From Globisporangium splendens (Eukaryota > Oomycota > Peronosporomycetes > Pythiales > Pythiaceae): a DNA stretch of 64,000 nt. Positions 45,641-55,807 of this stretch are shown piece by piece (position 1 is the first letter of the stretch; every line of letters starts with the position of its first letter). The position numbers and the translations under genes are program-made. The stretch spans positions 62,001 through 126,000 of the forward strand of contig VFIW01000020.1 of NCBI GenBank assembly GCA_006386115.1, read 5' to 3'. The notes beneath the pieces were generated by a model. The model had not been told where the DNA came from and did not search any database. It was given only the letters and a program-made list of their open reading frames with translations.

Positions 45641-46684
45641 CAAACGTGAGCTTTCCACATAAAAAGGCGGTGAGGAACTACAGATCTGCTCACTCAACGG
45701 CTGAAACGCGGTACATATCAAGAACTCTTCCACACGCCTGAGATAGTAATCGCTGCGGAGAACCCTGCATTGTTTACTTGTTAAAAAAGACTCCCAGCTT
45801 TGGGTGAAGGCTGTGAAGTGCGAAGTGTTTGCATAGGCACGTGCTGTCGTCCTTGGCGCGTATTTGCGTGCATCAATCAATCAAACCAACTGCATCGAAT
45901 TCCGGCGCATGAGGTGTCGTATGCATATTGAATGGCCCCATCGCGTGCTCAAACTGAAGCTGAGCATTGTCCACCAGTCCAAGCAGGCAGGCCAGAATCT
46001 CACCATGTGAAAAGCCTACAACTCGCTTCTGCTACGTAGCGAAAGCGAGAGACGACCAACGAATCGATGTACCACATAAAACAAAATACCGAGTTATAGA
46101 AGCTTATTGAAATTGTCTTACCTCGAATTATGTAAGACTACAAACTCCATTCATCGAATTAGACAGTAAATACTTTGCAACTAAATTGGCCACTCATCCA
46201 ACAACGCTCGCTGCCTCGCTGTTCGACGAGATGGGGAGTGATAGCTGACGGAGACAGGCCGCACCGAGCTAATTTGGTGACCACGTGGGTGCGACCAATC
46301 CAATCGAGTGGCGTCGAAGTTGGTCGCGTTCATCCGTTCGGGGCACGCGCTCCGCCTCGCAGGACATGCAATGTTGGGACCTGTAGATTAATGATGCCGC
46401 AACCGCTCAAGGTGCCACCGGGATAGAAATGCACCTCTTGCAGATCATCGAGACGGTGGTGGTCTCAGTATGCAACAGTTGCAGCAGCTCTCTGTATATA
46501 CATCGGGTGGTGGCGCCGTGCACGTCCTCCTCTCGTTAACTCTTGAGCCGTTCGGCATCGGGTGGTGGCGCAATCGCCACCATCCCGTTGACCTTTTGAA
46601 GCTCTCACCTTGACTCAGCGGTTCTTCCTCTCGTCAATTGCAACCTCACTTTCCATTTTGCCTGCCCTTCTCAAGTCTGCAACC

Positions 46685-48334
46685 ATGGAGTCGCCTCGCA
46701 AAGCTGCGCTTGAAGTCCAGAAGGAAGAATACCAAGTCCTCAAGTCCCCGGCGCCGGACCTCGAAGGCGGTGCGCTGCGTCCTGGTGGTGCACCAAACCT
46801 CCTGAGCAGGCACCACATTGGTCTGATCCTGCAATACGGTGTCGCTGGTGTCGTGTACGGCTCGGTCTATGGCTCGGTCTACCCGTTCTTGACCAACTAC
46901 TTGCGTATGTCGGGTGCGGAGACCACATCAGCGTATGTGCTGGTCACGCTACCCGCCACGTTCAAGATGTTTATCGGCATCTTCACCGACTGCTTCCCTA
47001 TCTGCGGCTATCGCCGCCGTCCGTACATGGTCTTCGGGTGGGTTCTGTCCTTTGCCATGCTGATCGCCATGGCGTGCATTCCAATCGGGGACCCGTACTA
47101 CCCAGACCGAAAGCTCGCGAACGTCGCCCTTTCCAAGCTCACCCCAGAACAGATTGCGTCATTCAACACGGACGCGCCTCAATCTGGCGTCAAGTACATC
47201 TTCATGATGATCTTCGCATACCTGGGTTGTGTCATCGCGGTCACTGCCTCTGACGGCATCCTCGTGGAGCTCGCGCAGCGTGAACCTGAGAAAATTCGAG
47301 GCACCGCGCAGACGATGATCGCAATGGCGCAAGATGGATTCATGGTGCTCTCCTCCAGTATGGTGGGCTTTGGAATGAATGGTCCCGAGTACGGTGGCTC
47401 GTTCTCCGGATCCATGGGCTTTAACGCGTTAATGGCTGTCTGCGCAGGGTTTGCGTTCATTAATATCTTTGCGGCATGGTTCTGCATCTCCGAGGAGAAG
47501 GTGACGCAGCGCCAATCGGCGCGCAAGTACTTCTGGATTCTCTACGACCTGCTCTCGCAGCGCGTCGTGTACCAGATCATTGTCTTCCGTTTCTGCCGCA
47601 ATCTGTTCTCGAATTTCGGTGTGACTGCTTCCGATCCGATCAAGAGTGTCTGGGCCAAGGTCGAGCCCCTGAACAGCTCCATCTCGTCGATTCTCGGCCG
47701 CATCTGCTCTGTGATCTCCCTGTACATCCTCAAGAAGTACGGTCTGCAGTGGAGCTGGCGGCGCACGCTCGTCGTGACCCAGATCACCGTCGTCGTGATC
47801 GACGCGTTCCCGACGTTTTTCACGATCTGGAACGTGTACCGTAGCCAGTGGTTCTGGTTGGGCGTGCCGCTCCTGGAGAAGCTCCCGACGAGCATGGGGA
47901 CTCTCATTTCCAGCTACGCCGTGATGGAGATCATCGGCATGGGCAACGAAGCGTCCGTGTACGGGCTCATCACGACCGTCGCGACGTTGGCATCGCCGTT
48001 CTCGTCCGTGCTCACGAAAAATGTCGACGCGCGCTTTGACATTGCGCGCGCCAACCTCGTCGAGGATGACACGCACGCGCGCACGCAGGTGACGTACGCG
48101 TATCTCATAGCGTACGGCTTCAAGCTGTTCTCGTGCGTGTTTGTGTTCCTGCTGCCGCGCCAGAAGGCCGAGACACAGGAGCTCAAGCGCAACGGCGGCA
48201 AGAACAAGCTCATCGCCGTGCTCATCGCCATCGCGTACCTGTTCACGCTCGAGTGGTCCGTCATGACCAACCTGATGACCATGTTCACGAGCACCAAGTG
48301 CCTCGTCATCGCGGGCGGCACTGGCTGCAAATAG
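46685..48334 (+). CDS. Folate-biopterin (BT1/FBT) family transporter
   Basis: Multi-pass MFS-type membrane transporter, 549 aa, single exon. The start is ATG 46685 in a good context (aaccATGG). The ~65-residue N-terminus is cytosolic. Then about 12 TM segments, with blocks typical of the oomycete FBT expansion: GVAGVVYGSVYGSVYPFL, FKMFIGIFTDCFPICGYRRR (a GxxxD-RRRP loop between TM2 and TM3), ASDGILVELAQREPEKIRG and GNEASVYGLITTVATLASPF. The C-terminal loop contains a Lys/Arg-rich region before the last hydrophobic segment. The substrate is unproven: family members carry folates, biopterin or S-adenosylmethionine in kinetoplastids. Confidence 0.92.
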   Translation: MESPRKAALEVQKEEYQVLKSPAPDLEGGALRPGGAPNLLSRHHIGLILQYGVAGVVYGSVYGSVYPFLTNYLRMSGAETTSAYVLVTLPATFKMFIGIFTDCFPICGYRRRPYMVFGWVLSFAMLIAMACIPIGDPYYPDRKLANVALSKLTPEQIASFNTDAPQSGVKYIFMMIFAYLGCVIAVTASDGILVELAQREPEKIRGTAQTMIAMAQDGFMVLSSSMVGFGMNGPEYGGSFSGSMGFNALMAVCAGFAFINIFAAWFCISEEKVTQRQSARKYFWILYDLLSQRVVYQIIVFRFCRNLFSNFGVTASDPIKSVWAKVEPLNSSISSILGRICSVISLYILKKYGLQWSWRRTLVVTQITVVVIDAFPTFFTIWNVYRSQWFWLGVPLLEKLPTSMGTLISSYAVMEIIGMGNEASVYGLITTVATLASPFSSVLTKNVDARFDIARANLVEDDTHARTQVTYAYLIAYGFKLFSCVFVFLLPRQKAETQELKRNGGKNKLIAVLIAIAYLFTLEWSVMTNLMTMFTSTKCLVIAGGTGCK

Positions 48335-49666
48335 AGTTGTTACTGCAGCAACTGGACGACGCATGTAAACATGTAGACGAAAGGATGCGCAGCGAAAATG
48401 CTCCATGCAAAAGTGTCTTTTTATGTGGCTGACAGTACAGTTGTGCAAAATGTTTTGTGGTTTACTGCGCGTAGCTTCACACCTGCATTTAACATGAAAC
48501 AGTTAGATCGAGTTACATGAAATCAACAATTTTTCAACCAACACTTGGACTCAGGATTGTGTGGCTCTTGTGGCGACGAAACTGCTATTACAACTGCCGC
48601 GTTTCGGCGCAATAACGCTGATGAACAATGCGACTCGCTGTGTTCCGTTTGCTTTGTCACGTTGCTTCAGCAGTCGATAGAATACTTTTACGAGACTAGT
48701 GGTGAGGCGTTGGTGTGTACGTCTCCCAGCTTGTGTCACTCTCATCAACCGACCTGATCCGGCAGAGAGAATCAGTTCCGTGTCCAGCTGGTCTGTGCGA
48801 TCGCTGAGTGCAACTGGAGTCAACTGGAGACGTCAACGTGGTGACAGCTTTTCAATACAAAGCGCCAGTCTGGAAGAAGGCGGTGTTGCACAAATGGCTT
48901 CAGCACCCATTCAAGAGGATGTTGTGGGTGGCTGTTATATCCAATGTGCGCTATGCTCACATGCATTCGAGCAAGTAAGCACCCATTGCACGACACGAGT
49001 GTGTTCAGTGAGCGCTCACCACGTCTACTGGGCTCATCCTCCAACTTTGTTTATCTGTGTCTAATGCGAAGCAACATATCTGTCTCCCAGTATTGTACTG
49101 AAGCATGCGGGATGGGAATAGTCACGCCAAGAAAAATGAAGGCGCCATACACATAGGTGGACAATGGACAACATTATGTAATCTGTCTGCAAAACAATCG
49201 TGTGTTGTGCGTGTGTATGCCCATTAACGGCCGCGTGAGCGTGCATCTCAGAAAGCGGCCCATATCTCTTTGCTTCTTCCTGTATAGTAAACACATGCAG
49301 CATGTATTCCTCACGTGTCTGTCATCGCATTGCAGGCTGATTCGTGCAGTGTGGTTTCCTTTTCTTCTTCGTTCGAGCCAGTGCTTACGGTATTTACGGG
49401 ACCATCTTGTCCATGAAGCCCAAGAGTCACAACTTCAAACTGAGTGGGGAGAATGCGCTAATACTGCGTATAAGCAGAGACGCTGCTGCTTATGCACGCG
49501 CTCATTTATCCCCGCAATGCAGTCGCTATGCTCACTGTCATGGCTGCCGCGTCTGCAGGACACTGACAATGGCGCCACAGTGTGGCTCCCCCTCCAGCCC
49601 TCGCTCATGAAGCCAAGTCGCTTCGTTTGGTGCACCGTTCCACCGAAGTTCAGCCAGGACAAAGGG

Positions 49667-50231
49667 AAAAACCTCTCAAGCGAGGTTTTTCGGCTGCAAC
49701 CTACATCAGAAAAAAGCCAGTCTGAGCAGAAACAAAGAAGAAAAACAAACTCGCTCACGACAGCAGCATGTTACAAACTTTATTTGCAACTGGCGTTTCC
49801 TATGTTAACTGTATGCATTTGAAACTCTGTCGTTTGCAACTGTCTCTTTTTGCTTGCCTGCGGTTGCAAAAAAGATTTGTTGCGCGGTCTTCTCGCTCAC
49901 ACTGATGAATTTTTGAAATTCGAGCCACACACAAAAAACCCTCTCATATCCGACACCTGAAAAACCTCGCAAGAGAACACGAGGTTTTTGTCTTCGTCCC
50001 TTGCCACACATGCGCGCGAAGGAGGAGGGAAAGGGGGGAAAAGAGGAGGGGGGAGAGCGGACGGCCGAGGTTTTTCTCTTAAAACCTCTCGCTTGTGTGT
50101 GTTGTTGGCGATTCAAAAAACCGCCCATTTGGGGTTTTTTCGTGCGTCGACATCGCCTCTGCCTTTTTGAAGGGGAGGGGGGTGCCGCGTGCGCGTTTTT
50201 GTATTGAGTTTGGCCGTTTAAATAAAACCTC
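49667..50231. promoter_or_regulatory. Cluster of AAAACCTC / GAGGTTTT motifs, two as palindromes
   Basis: AAAAACCTC at 49667-49675 pairs with GAGGTTTTT at 49682-49690. AAAAACCTC at 49960-49968 pairs with GAGGTTTTT at 49981-49989. Further copies: GAGGTTTTT 50067-50075, AAAACCTC 50081-50088 and 50224-50231. Six or seven 8-9-mers of one motif in 570 bp is far more than chance. Confidence 0.5.
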
Positions 50232-50455
50232 CGCGCCTCGTGTGCCCACCTGCCTGCCTGCCTGCTTCCTGCGCGTGCGTCCGCACTCTGTGAAAGCGAG
50301 CGAACGCAGACGCGCATCGTGCGAGTGAGTGAGTGAGTGTCCGAGCCGCTCTATCGCGCTCTCTCCGTCTCGCTGTTTGGTTCTTCGCGACGCTCAGTGG
50401 CTCCGCTGTATCCGTCGAAGCACGTCCATAGCACTCTCCGGTTCTGGACGACCAG

Positions 50456-50736
50456 GTATGGAACAAAACGCGTATTTGTGCATGTGTATATGCTTATATG
50501 TGCCTGTGTATGTGGATGGAGGCGCGCGCTGCTTGTGGAGTGCGGCGAGTAGGTGTGGTGGGTGGCGTATCTTTGCTTTTGTATAGTAGGATGGAAGTGT
50601 GACAGGGAGGTCCCGCGTGGATGGGTTCATGATGAGAAAACCAATCAACAAAAATGTGTTGCTGACTGATTGATCTGTGTACGTGATGCGGTGCAGGCGG
50701 CGCTATCCTTATTCTCTTTTTGTGGTTAGGCTCTAT
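50456..50736 (+). other. Likely 5'-UTR intron of the KIX gene
   Basis: CCAG|GTATGG donor at 50456 and a pyrimidine-preceded TACTAG acceptor ending at 50736, 47 bp before the ATG. It contains in-frame stops in all frames and short ATG-started frames that splicing would remove. Inferred from signals only. Confidence 0.45.
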
Positions 50737-50783
50737 TACTAGTTTGGTATTTAAACGACACGCTGGCGACTTCGACGACAGCC

Positions 50784-53589
50784 ATGGATTCGTTCGGGTT
50801 TGACTTCGCGGGAAGCGATCTGCTCGACTTGGGATCCCTCGGGATGTGGGGCGGCAATTCGACCCCGCTGGGCTCGTCACCGAACGGCGGCGGCGGCGGC
50901 AATGGGCTCCCATTCAGCTTGGGGACACCAACGGGCGTTCCGAGCCTCGGCGACGAGCCTTTCTCGGCGCTGCCGGGTGGAAGCGACGATTTCAGCTTTG
51001 GCGATTCACCCAAGGCGAGCCCTGGCACGCGGAAGCCTGGGAATGACAACAACAGCAATGCCGAGGACCTCACGAGTCCATACTTTGGCTCGGAATTAGA
51101 GCAAAGCGGTGCGGACCAAAGCGGTGACAACAACAACAGCTCAGCGGGGAACAATGTCAAATCTGAAGACACCGGTGCTAAAGACCAAGGAGCGCACCAA
51201 CGGAAAACAGGCAGCAACGATGTCCCAGGGGCGACGACGGCGAACACCAATGCCACGACCGCATTATCAGCAGCCACGAGCAACTCCACCTCGTCGTCCG
51301 ATCCAAGTGGGATCTCCTCATATTTAATGTCGGACCAAAGCAGCAACTCGGCTGCTGGTGCTGCTGGTCAACGTGCGTCGGCCTCGTTCCCAACGGGTAC
51401 GAAACCAACCGCGTCGCCTGGTCCAGCGTCCGCTGCCGCCAGAAATGCTGCTTCGTCTGGAACGTCGGCGACTGGTGCGCCATCGACTGGTACTGCCTCA
51501 TCGTCGACCTCTACTCCAGCATCTACAAATGCGTCCTCAGCAAGACCTCATATTGACGGACCTTCCATGTCGGGTTCGGCTGCTCCTTCTCCGTCCGGAC
51601 GACCTGCGGCGACCGCAGCTCAACAACAGCATCAGCAACAAGCAATGGCGCAACAACAACAACAACAGCAACGGTATCCAAATCAAAACCCGAACGCGAT
51701 GATGATGAACCAGGCTGGTCACGCGGGGCAGCCAAATTTTTCTGGCCAAGCGTACCAGATGAATGCCCAAGGAAATCCAGTCATTGCAGGCCAACAGCAA
51801 CCTCCTGTAAATGGGCAGTACATGCAGCCGCAGTACCGAGCTCCGACGTCAAGTTACGATGAAGAGTTCATGCGAGTGAAGGCGATGATGATGCAGCATC
51901 CTGATTTGATTCCACCTCCAATGGAAGTGTTGCGTATCTCGATGAGTCAAAGTGCTCCGAACCAGGCGATGATGGGTGGCCCAGGTGCAAACTACATTCA
52001 GCAGCGTCCTGGACAAGTGATGAATAGAGTAGGAACCGCTGGCTATCCTCAATACGGTGCTCCAAACCCGAGCATGATGATGCCACCTCAAGCTCAACAA
52101 CCAGGAATGGATGCCAATCGTATACGCGCAATGCAATTGGGCCAACAGCAACCGCAGCAACAGCAGCCGCAGCAAAGGGGGCAGATGCCTCCACAGACGC
52201 GAACGCCTGGTGGCTCGAACACTGGAAGCCCCGAGTCTCAAACTGCATGGCAGTCTGAAAACGACCTCCCATTGCGACGAAAGATGATTGGCAAAATGTA
52301 CGTTCACGAAATTATTCGTACTCTCGTGAAAGGATCAGCTCTAACTCTATTTTTTGTGGTGCTGCAGCGTTAGTTTGTTGCAGCAGCGAAAACCAGACGC
52401 CCCAGCTGAATGGATTCGCCGACTTCCAGACATGGCAAGACGACTCGAGGATTCTCTGTATAGAACAGCTAAAAATCGCGATGAGTACGGTGATTTTTCA
52501 TCCCTGAAGACCCGATTGCAACACTTGGCCGTGACGATGGGAGCACGCGCGCAACACAAGGCAGGAAACCCTCGAGCGCCAGGGGCGATGCCGAATGGTG
52601 CCGGTATGATGGGAGGTGCTGCGGTGCCCACGGGCATGGGTGTAAATCCTGCGGCTATGGGAGCTGGAATGGCGCCTCAGGGACATGTCGTTGGGAACAT
52701 GCAATACCCCAATGTTGGTGGACGCATGACTCAGCAGCAGCTCTTGCAACAACAACATCTTCAAATGCAGATGCAAAATCCTCAAATGCGCCAGCAGTTT
52801 ACGCCTCAGCAAATGCAGCAGTTTACACCTCAGCAGATGCAGCAATTCCAAGCAGCTCAGCTTCAACGGCGGCAGTTCCAAATGCAGCAAGCGCAACAGC
52901 AGGCGCAGATGCAGCGTCAGACTTCGATGCAGCAGCAACAGCAGCAGCAGCAATTCCAGCAGAATCAGGCAATGCAGCGTCAAAATAACATGCGTCAGCA
53001 GCAGCAAATGCAGCAACCAGGTGCTAACGTGGGTTACCCAATGGATGCCGCGAACAAACAGCAAATGAACCAACGCGGCCAGCAGAATGCCAACTTTTTG
53101 CAACAGCAGCAAGCGCAAGCTCAAGCCCAGAATGGCCAACTCCAGCGCCGAGGATCGATGAACGGAAACAACGCTGGTGGTCGTCTAAGTGCAGATATGG
53201 GTCTGGGATCGGGGCTTGGAGCTGAGTCTGCAGATTTTTTGAATTTGGATTTGCCGTCAGCTCTCTTGGGCGATTCGGATCTTCAAGTCGATGCATCTTC
53301 GCTTGGTGGTGTGAACTCAGGTGCAGGGGATGCATTGAAAAACCCTGCAGATCCGTCCGTCGCAGGCGTGAAGCGTACGTTGTCTCAATCCCAGCAGCAA
53401 ATGGCTGCGGCAGCAAATGCCGCCGCATTCAAGCGAACGAAGGCAGGGGGTCCTGGAGCTAGTGCAGCTGGAAACCGAGGACCGAACTCCCAATCACCAC
53501 AATCAACACAAAACGCCATGCAGAAGCCGGTGCAAGGTACAAGTGGTTCATCAAAGACTCCACCAATGAGTACAGTCAATGCAAAATAA
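50784..53589 (+). CDS. KIX-domain, Gln-rich transcriptional coactivator
   Basis: Two exons (50784..52297 and 52368..53589), 911 aa. The KIX domain, a three-helix module that binds activation domains in CBP/p300 and MED15, lies across the splice at ~490-570: AWQSENDLPLRRKMIGK|IVSLLQQRKPDAPAEWIRRL, then MARRLEDSLYRTAKNRDEY and LKTRLQHLAVTM. The 490 residues before it are Ser/Thr/Ala/Gly-, then Gln-rich and begin with an acidic-hydrophobic segment (MDSFGFDFAGSDLLDLGSL). After it come long Gln/Met runs and another acidic-hydrophobic patch (ADFLNLDLPSALLGDSDL). The layout fits a MED15-like or stand-alone KIX coactivator; there is no HAT, bromodomain or TAZ finger. Confidence 0.88.
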
Positions 53590-54210
53590 TGAAAGTAATT
53601 CTGATCGAGAGAGCAAAACCGTTGTGCAAAGCGGACTCGTGTACCGCTTCCTTTTGGGAAAGTGTGGAGTTTTGAGAAATGGTTGGTTCCCCCATTGTTT
53701 CTCCTGAAGTGGGAGCATTTATCGTCGGCGGGAATGAATCGGTTTGAGCGGGAAAAATCGGTCGAAGCTGGTCGCGTGCCTCGGGTCGAGTCTTGCTGAG
53801 AGCTGCGAGCTTTGAAGATGGCATTTTTTTAAAGTTGGTTGGGGTGAACAAGAACAAGTTGGCCAGGAGAGAGACAAACGGTAATTGAGCGTGTCGGTTG
53901 TGTTATAGTGATGATGAATCAAAGTTGATTATTTTATAGCCTGGAGCAACCATTCGTGTATGTGTTTGGTACGAGACAAACAAGAGACGCTTGAAGCCAG
54001 GAGGAAGCACCAAGAGTGGCAAGGAATCTACCCAGGAAGAGAACAAACCCCAGAAAAAAAAAAAAGAAAAAATAAAGTGCACAAGCGAAAAGAACTCAAC
54101 GCTCTCTCTTGCTCACTTATTGTGCATGCGATACTTCAGATTCTCCCCAAGTGAAGGGTTGACTCTCATTCTAAGGTTGGAAGCTGTGTGTGTTGGTTCT
54201 TGCCGTCCTG
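53590..54210. other. Convergent spacer
   Basis: 620 bp between the KIX gene stop and the EF-hand gene stop. A minus-strand ATG frame of 82 codons (53824 down to 53576) overlaps the end of the KIX gene and has no motifs; I do not call it. An A-rich run lies at 54052-54076. Confidence 0.45.
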
Positions 54211-55259
54211 CTAGAGTTGCCCCTTGACCACGCTTTGCCTCCTGTTGCCATGCGGGGATTTGCTCGGTGAAACTGGCGATAAAGAAGACGAAGACCGCCG
54301 TCGAATGAAGACGTGGGTAGCAGTGGATCCGATCGAGTCGGATCGGTGCGATTGCTGCAGATGGCTGTGTTCCTGCTGGGTAGCTCCAAATTCTCGACGC
54401 GAGCTCTCAAGAGCGTTCAAAACCGAGGTTCCGAGGCTGCAAAAAGGGCCAAAGCATACAAGAATCTCGTCAACTTTGCTATGGGTCGTGGTATTTTCCT
54501 TGACACACTTACCTTCGAGCAGTGGGGTCGTCCGCCATGTGTGCGTTGAGAAGCATCCGCCGCCGACACGCTGTGATGAGCACAGGAAATGGGATAGCGA
54601 GGTCGCCGAGTTTCCCAGACTGAAGATCTTCAAAGAGCTTGACAACAGGACTCACTTTTGGTTCCGGTTTTTCGGTGTGAGCACTAATCTGGCACGAGAC
54701 TACACGTCGTGGGCTTCCTCTTGGGCTCAATATGATCCCAGCATTATACCCCTGCGGAGAGGATGGTCCGTGCGGGCTCGAGAGTGGTGGTCGGCTGTTT
54801 CGGCAAGCCAACTTTCGACTGTGTCGCATTGGTAAGCTGTGCTTCGACTGTGACTCGTGTCTTTGGTTGGTGCAGCGGCGCGCGTTGACGGGATCGCTTC
54901 ACTTTTTTCGGATACATCAAGTTGAGAAACTCATCAAAGGTGACTTCGCCTTTGCCTTCCTTGTCGACGTCGTCAATCAGCTTCTGGACGTCTTCGCGGC
55001 TTCGCGCAAGACCAACCGAGACCAGCGGATCCTCGAGCTTGTTCAGACCGACTTCCCCCGACCCATCGGCGTCCAGAGACTCAAACCAGCGGCGCATGAG
55101 CGTCATCTTTTCGCGGAACTCCTTCAGCTGGCTGTTTTTCCCGTGTTTATCAAGCCAGCGATGCACAAACCACTTGAGCTCTTCCAAGTTGATCTTGCCA
55201 TTCAAAGCGTCATCGTCACTCCTCGTCTCTTTTGGACTTGTTGCTGGATTTGGAGCCAT
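54211..55259 (-). CDS. EF-hand calcium-binding protein
   Basis: Three exons (55259..54750, 54688..54513, 54436..54211) join in phase to 303 aa from ATG 55259. Two EF-hands: loop 63-74 (DADGSGEVGLNK) has good ligands at 1, 3 and 5 but Lys at position 12 where Glu is usual. Loop 99-110 (DKEGKGEVTFDE) has the final Glu. A basic stretch PKKVKRSRQ (about 117-125) could be a nuclear signal. The C-terminal 130 residues are Ser/Arg-rich with RRRSSSSLSPVSPSKSP, a likely phosphorylated disordered tail. I recognise no specific subfamily. The 5' end faces the small plus-strand gene at 55371. Confidence 0.87.
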
Positions 55260-55370
55260 TGAGGTGGAATGCCGAGCATGCCGTGGTGGAGACGAGAAAA
55301 TGGCTTGATCATCATCACGTAATCGATTATATCGCAATGCACCACGATACCGCGACGGGATCTACAAAAA

Positions 55371-55790
55371 ATGGTGAGCAAGTGCAACCTCATGTACAAG
55401 AATGCCTCGATGTATCTCAAGAGAAGCAAGGCAAACGCACTTGTCGTGGACTCAGAGCTGGCGGATCTCTCGCTGAAGTGCTGCGCCATTCTCTGCGATG
55501 GAGAGTTGGATCCGTGACTGACGAGAAGGATGACATCCCACCAAAAAAGGGCGGAGCGGAGCTCGAGCCGAACATGACGTGGACTGTTGAGACCTTGGCG
55601 ACTGTGGACGTGATTTTCGTGCTTGTGAGACCAATAAAGGTGAGCCACGCAATGGGCAAATCCAAAAACTGACTATATATTTATAGATGTGGACGAATGC
55701 CCTATTCCAAAAGGGCATCGGTGTACCTGCCTGGGACGACCGACTCAAGAGAGTATCTCGACAGCACCTACATGCAGTCACTCACTCACT
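55371..55790 (+). pseudogene. Small unknown gene with a +1 frameshift
   Basis: From ATG 55371 a high-GC3 frame encodes MVSKCNLMYKNASMYLKRSK...CAILCDGELDP and then meets TGA. Without an intron, the adjacent frame continues with equally coding-like codons (TDEKDDIPPKKGG, PNMTWTVETLATVDVIFVLV RPIK) up to a GTGAGC donor at 55640. A 47-bp intron leads to exon 2 at 55687 (MWTNALFQKGIGVPAWDDRL). Joining the two frames needs one base near 55514. The 3' end is not clear, and the next gene ends at 55808. An alternative is one frame throughout from ATG 55337, but its first 50 codons look less coding-like. Family unknown. Confidence 0.4.
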
Positions 55791-55807
55791 CACATTCGCA
55801 ACTTTGT

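Larger units (their letters stand above)
44518..46684. other. Gene-poor region with a diverged direct duplication
   Basis: About 2.2 kb with no intact gene. A CCAAT box at 44617-44621 belongs to TBP. Two related segments (about 44815-45030 and 45430-45640) are listed separately. The last ~400 bp lead into the transporter gene and include pyrimidine-rich patches. Confidence 0.5.
48335..50783. other. Gene-poor region and 5' region of the KIX gene
   Basis: About 2.4 kb. I see no supported gene in either strand. The distal part (49660-50240) holds repeated GAGGTTTTT/AAAAACCTC motifs, and 50456-50736 looks like an intron in the 5' leader of the KIX gene. Confidence 0.5.

Noticed and set aside
47429..48448. 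339-codon minus-strand frame opposite the transporter
   Set aside because: Antisense of TM segments with His/Arg/Asp-rich composition; shadow.
53576..53824. Small minus-strand gene of 82 codons
   Set aside because: Overlaps the end of the KIX gene, has no motifs, and coding bias is weak.
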